Source: Spirochaetaceae bacterium (GTDB lineage: Bacteria; Spirochaetota; Spirochaetia; Treponematales; Breznakiellaceae). Taken from it: a DNA stretch of 16,262 nt. The stretch covers positions 1-16,262 of the forward strand of contig JAITKQ010000128.1 in assembly GCA_031278295.1 (NCBI GenBank), given 5' to 3'. The notes beneath the pieces are model-generated. The model worked only from the letters and a program-made list of their open reading frames with translations, had not been told where the DNA came from and did not search any database. The translations under genes and the position numbers were made by a program. Below, piece by piece: positions 15,085 to 16,262 of this stretch; position 1 is the stretch's first letter, and each line of letters opens with the position of its first letter.

Positions 15085-15960
15085 ATGAAAAAATTGATAA
15101 TGGGCCTGTGTTTGGCGGCAGCGGCCGTGTCCGTTTTTGCAGGTAGAAATAAAGAAGCGAAACCTGTTCCCGCGGCGCCTGCCCCAAAGCCGTCGTCTGA
15201 GCAAAAAGTACAGAAACCGCGTTATTTTGAAGGCGACGGGGGCAAAGGTTTAACGCTTGCCGTGCTTGCGCCGACGGGCAAGGGGCTTGACGCGGAGGAG
15301 CGGTATTGGCTGCCCCTTGTGCAGGGGTCTATAACCGGCGACTTTAACAAGTATTCGGCAATCACGATTATAGACAGGCAAAACCTGGGAAAAATTCTTG
15401 CCGAGCAGACGCTTTCGGCATCGGGAAATTTCTCGGAAGAGGATTATATCCGCATAGGGGAGCTTGCAAACGCCCGTTACATACTTGCAGGTTCGATAAC
15501 CAAGACGCCTTCCGGCAGTTTAATCATTGAATTCGCCGTTTCCGACCTTGAATCCGGTGTGCGTGCGACATCCTTTCCGCCAAAAACCATACCGCCGCCC
15601 GACCTGGAAAATCTTTCGGCGGTAAAGGAGGCGTCCGCCGATATACTGGGACAGTTGGGCGTAAGTTTGACGACGGAGGGGTTGCGGGAGCTTACCAAAG
15701 TTGACGATACACGGGTAATCAACGCCGAGACCGCGCTGTCAAAAGCGATAACGACGCAGAAAAACGGCACGGTGGTGGAGGCGTTGTCGTACTACTTTCA
15801 GGCGCTAAACTACGATTCGTCTTTGCTGGTACCTCGCCTAACAGTCTGTATGCGCTCCGCCAGTAGGCGGCCCGGCCTCCGTAGTTCCCTCGTACCGCGC
15901 CAACTTCGTTGGCGCCCCATTCCCGTGCCATTGCTCCGGCACAGTTTGCCGGCCCTGTAA
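15085..15960 (+). pseudogene. Exported CsgG/LpoB-like protein, C-terminus lost
   Basis: The first ~20 residues form a signal peptide (KK, then an Ala/Val-rich stretch ending VFA before GRNK). No lipobox cysteine is present. After a Pro/Ala-rich linker (27-45), a CsgG-like domain begins at about residue 53 (GKGLTLAVLAP). It includes ITIIDRQNLGKILAEQ and ARYILAGSITKTPSGSLIIEFAVSDLESG, features of CsgG/LpoB-type periplasmic proteins that I recall as common in Treponema. The family-like sequence ends with ALSYYFQALNYDSSLL near 15828. The last ~43 codons are Arg/Pro-rich and lie inside the structured attC-like element, so the original C-terminal part has been replaced. The ATG at 15085 follows a modest AAGGCAGGG ribosome site. 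It may still make a stable truncated protein. The exact family name is moderately sure. Confidence 0.65.
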
Positions 15961-16041
15961 ATGCTGCGCATTTCCTTATTCGGGCCGCCAAACCTTTCTG
16001 ATTACCGCGCAAGCGGTTCCCATACAGCCGGAACGTTATGC
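15836..16041. repeat. Structured ~206-bp element resembling an integron attC site
   Basis: The element starts with GCCTAAC (15836-15842), matching the RYYYAAC core of attC, and ends with GTTATGC (16035-16041), one base off the inverse core GTTRRRY. Inside lie matched arms CTGTATG/CATACAG (15846-15852 with 16021-16027) and GGCGGCCCG/CGGGCCGCC (15866-15874 with 15981-15989). There is also a series of small hairpins: 15857-15861/15866-15870, 15897-15904/15908-15915 (8 bp, TTC loop), 15925-15929/15938-15942, 15959-15964/15968-15973, and 16004-16008/16013-16017. Known attC sites are usually about 55-140 bp, so this one is long. A non-integron palindromic repeat is the alternative. No integrase gene is visible in the window. 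Confidence 0.45.
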
Positions 16042-16089
16042 GCAATTGCTTTGGCTATAGAAAAAATCATCAAAAATATAAAAAAAGAC

Positions 16090-16118
16090 TTGAATTTATA
16101 TTGATCTTCCTATAAAAT
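16090..16118 (+). promoter_or_regulatory. Candidate promoter of the antitoxin-like gene
   Basis: TTGAAT (16090-16095) and TAAAAT (16113-16118) are 17 bases apart, in an AT-rich stretch 18 bases before the start codon. A strong ribosome site, TTGGAGG, precedes the ATG. Many integron cassettes lack a promoter, but toxin-antitoxin cassettes often carry their own. Confidence 0.4.
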
Positions 16119-16136
16119 ATTCCTTGGAGGTAGAAT

Positions 16137-16262
16137 ATGCCGCAAATTTCATTGAATGTAGACCAAATTATTTTTGAAAAAATCGAAAGGATTGCTAAAC
16201 AAAAGAAAACATCCATCTCAAATTGGGTTGAAAGCAATATAAAAGAAACATTAGAGAATGCT
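16137..16262 (+). CDS. Ribbon-helix-helix antitoxin-like protein, 5' part
   Basis: The first 42 codons (MPQISLNVDQIIFEKIERIA, then KKTSISNWVESNIKETLEN) fit a short ribbon-helix-helix fold: one beta-strand followed by two helices with a TSISNWV turn. That is typical of antitoxins that bind their own promoter and neutralise a toxin encoded just downstream. The GGAGG ribosome site 7 bases upstream supports the ATG. The gene is cut by the window edge, so neither its C-terminal part nor any toxin gene can be seen. Its AT-rich composition differs from the GC-richer neighbours, which supports separate acquisition, perhaps as a gene cassette. Confidence 0.65.
   Translation, partial: MPQISLNVDQIIFEKIERIAKQKKTSISNWVESNIKETLENA

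Overview
This window is dominated by one long minus-strand operon (about 14690 down to 1715) of seven tightly packed genes that reads as a type 4 BREX-like phage-defence system. In transcription order it holds: an unrecognised 481-aa protein; a BrxP-like PAPS-reductase/ferredoxin fusion; a 1393-aa BrxC-like ATPase; a PglZ-domain protein; a short BrxL-like AAA+ protein; a 65-aa CXXC protein; and a NifS/IscS-type cysteine desulfurase. No DNA methyltransferase (PglX) gene is present. The PAPS-reductase-like protein plus its own cysteine desulfurase suggests that sulfur chemistry, perhaps DNA phosphorothioation of the Dnd/Ssp kind, replaces methylation here. That chemistry is inference; the families themselves are clear from motifs.

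The operon lies between two direct copies of a ~250-bp non-coding repeat (1398-1659 and 14729-14969). They are about 97% identical and differ in length only by one 13-bp tandem unit and one 8-bp duplication. This marks a ~13-kb block that could move or be lost by recombination. A likely promoter sits just inside the right copy.

Left of the island (1-1390) is a graveyard of mobile DNA: a + strand terminator, a perfect 14-bp inverted repeat, a broken chimeric transposase interrupted by a run of 16 G and by frameshifts, a possible Rpn-family nuclease remnant, and a second run of 14 G. Right of the island (15085-16262) is an exported CsgG/LpoB-like gene whose conserved reading breaks off. The break coincides with a ~206-bp structured element whose ends resemble integron attC core sites, followed by an AT-rich ribbon-helix-helix antitoxin-like gene cut by the window edge.

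The organism is probably a spirochaete close to Treponema. I base this on the style of the CsgG-like exported protein, the Rpn-like remnant, the poly-G tracts and the possible integron-type site. That is recognition from memory and is only moderately secure.
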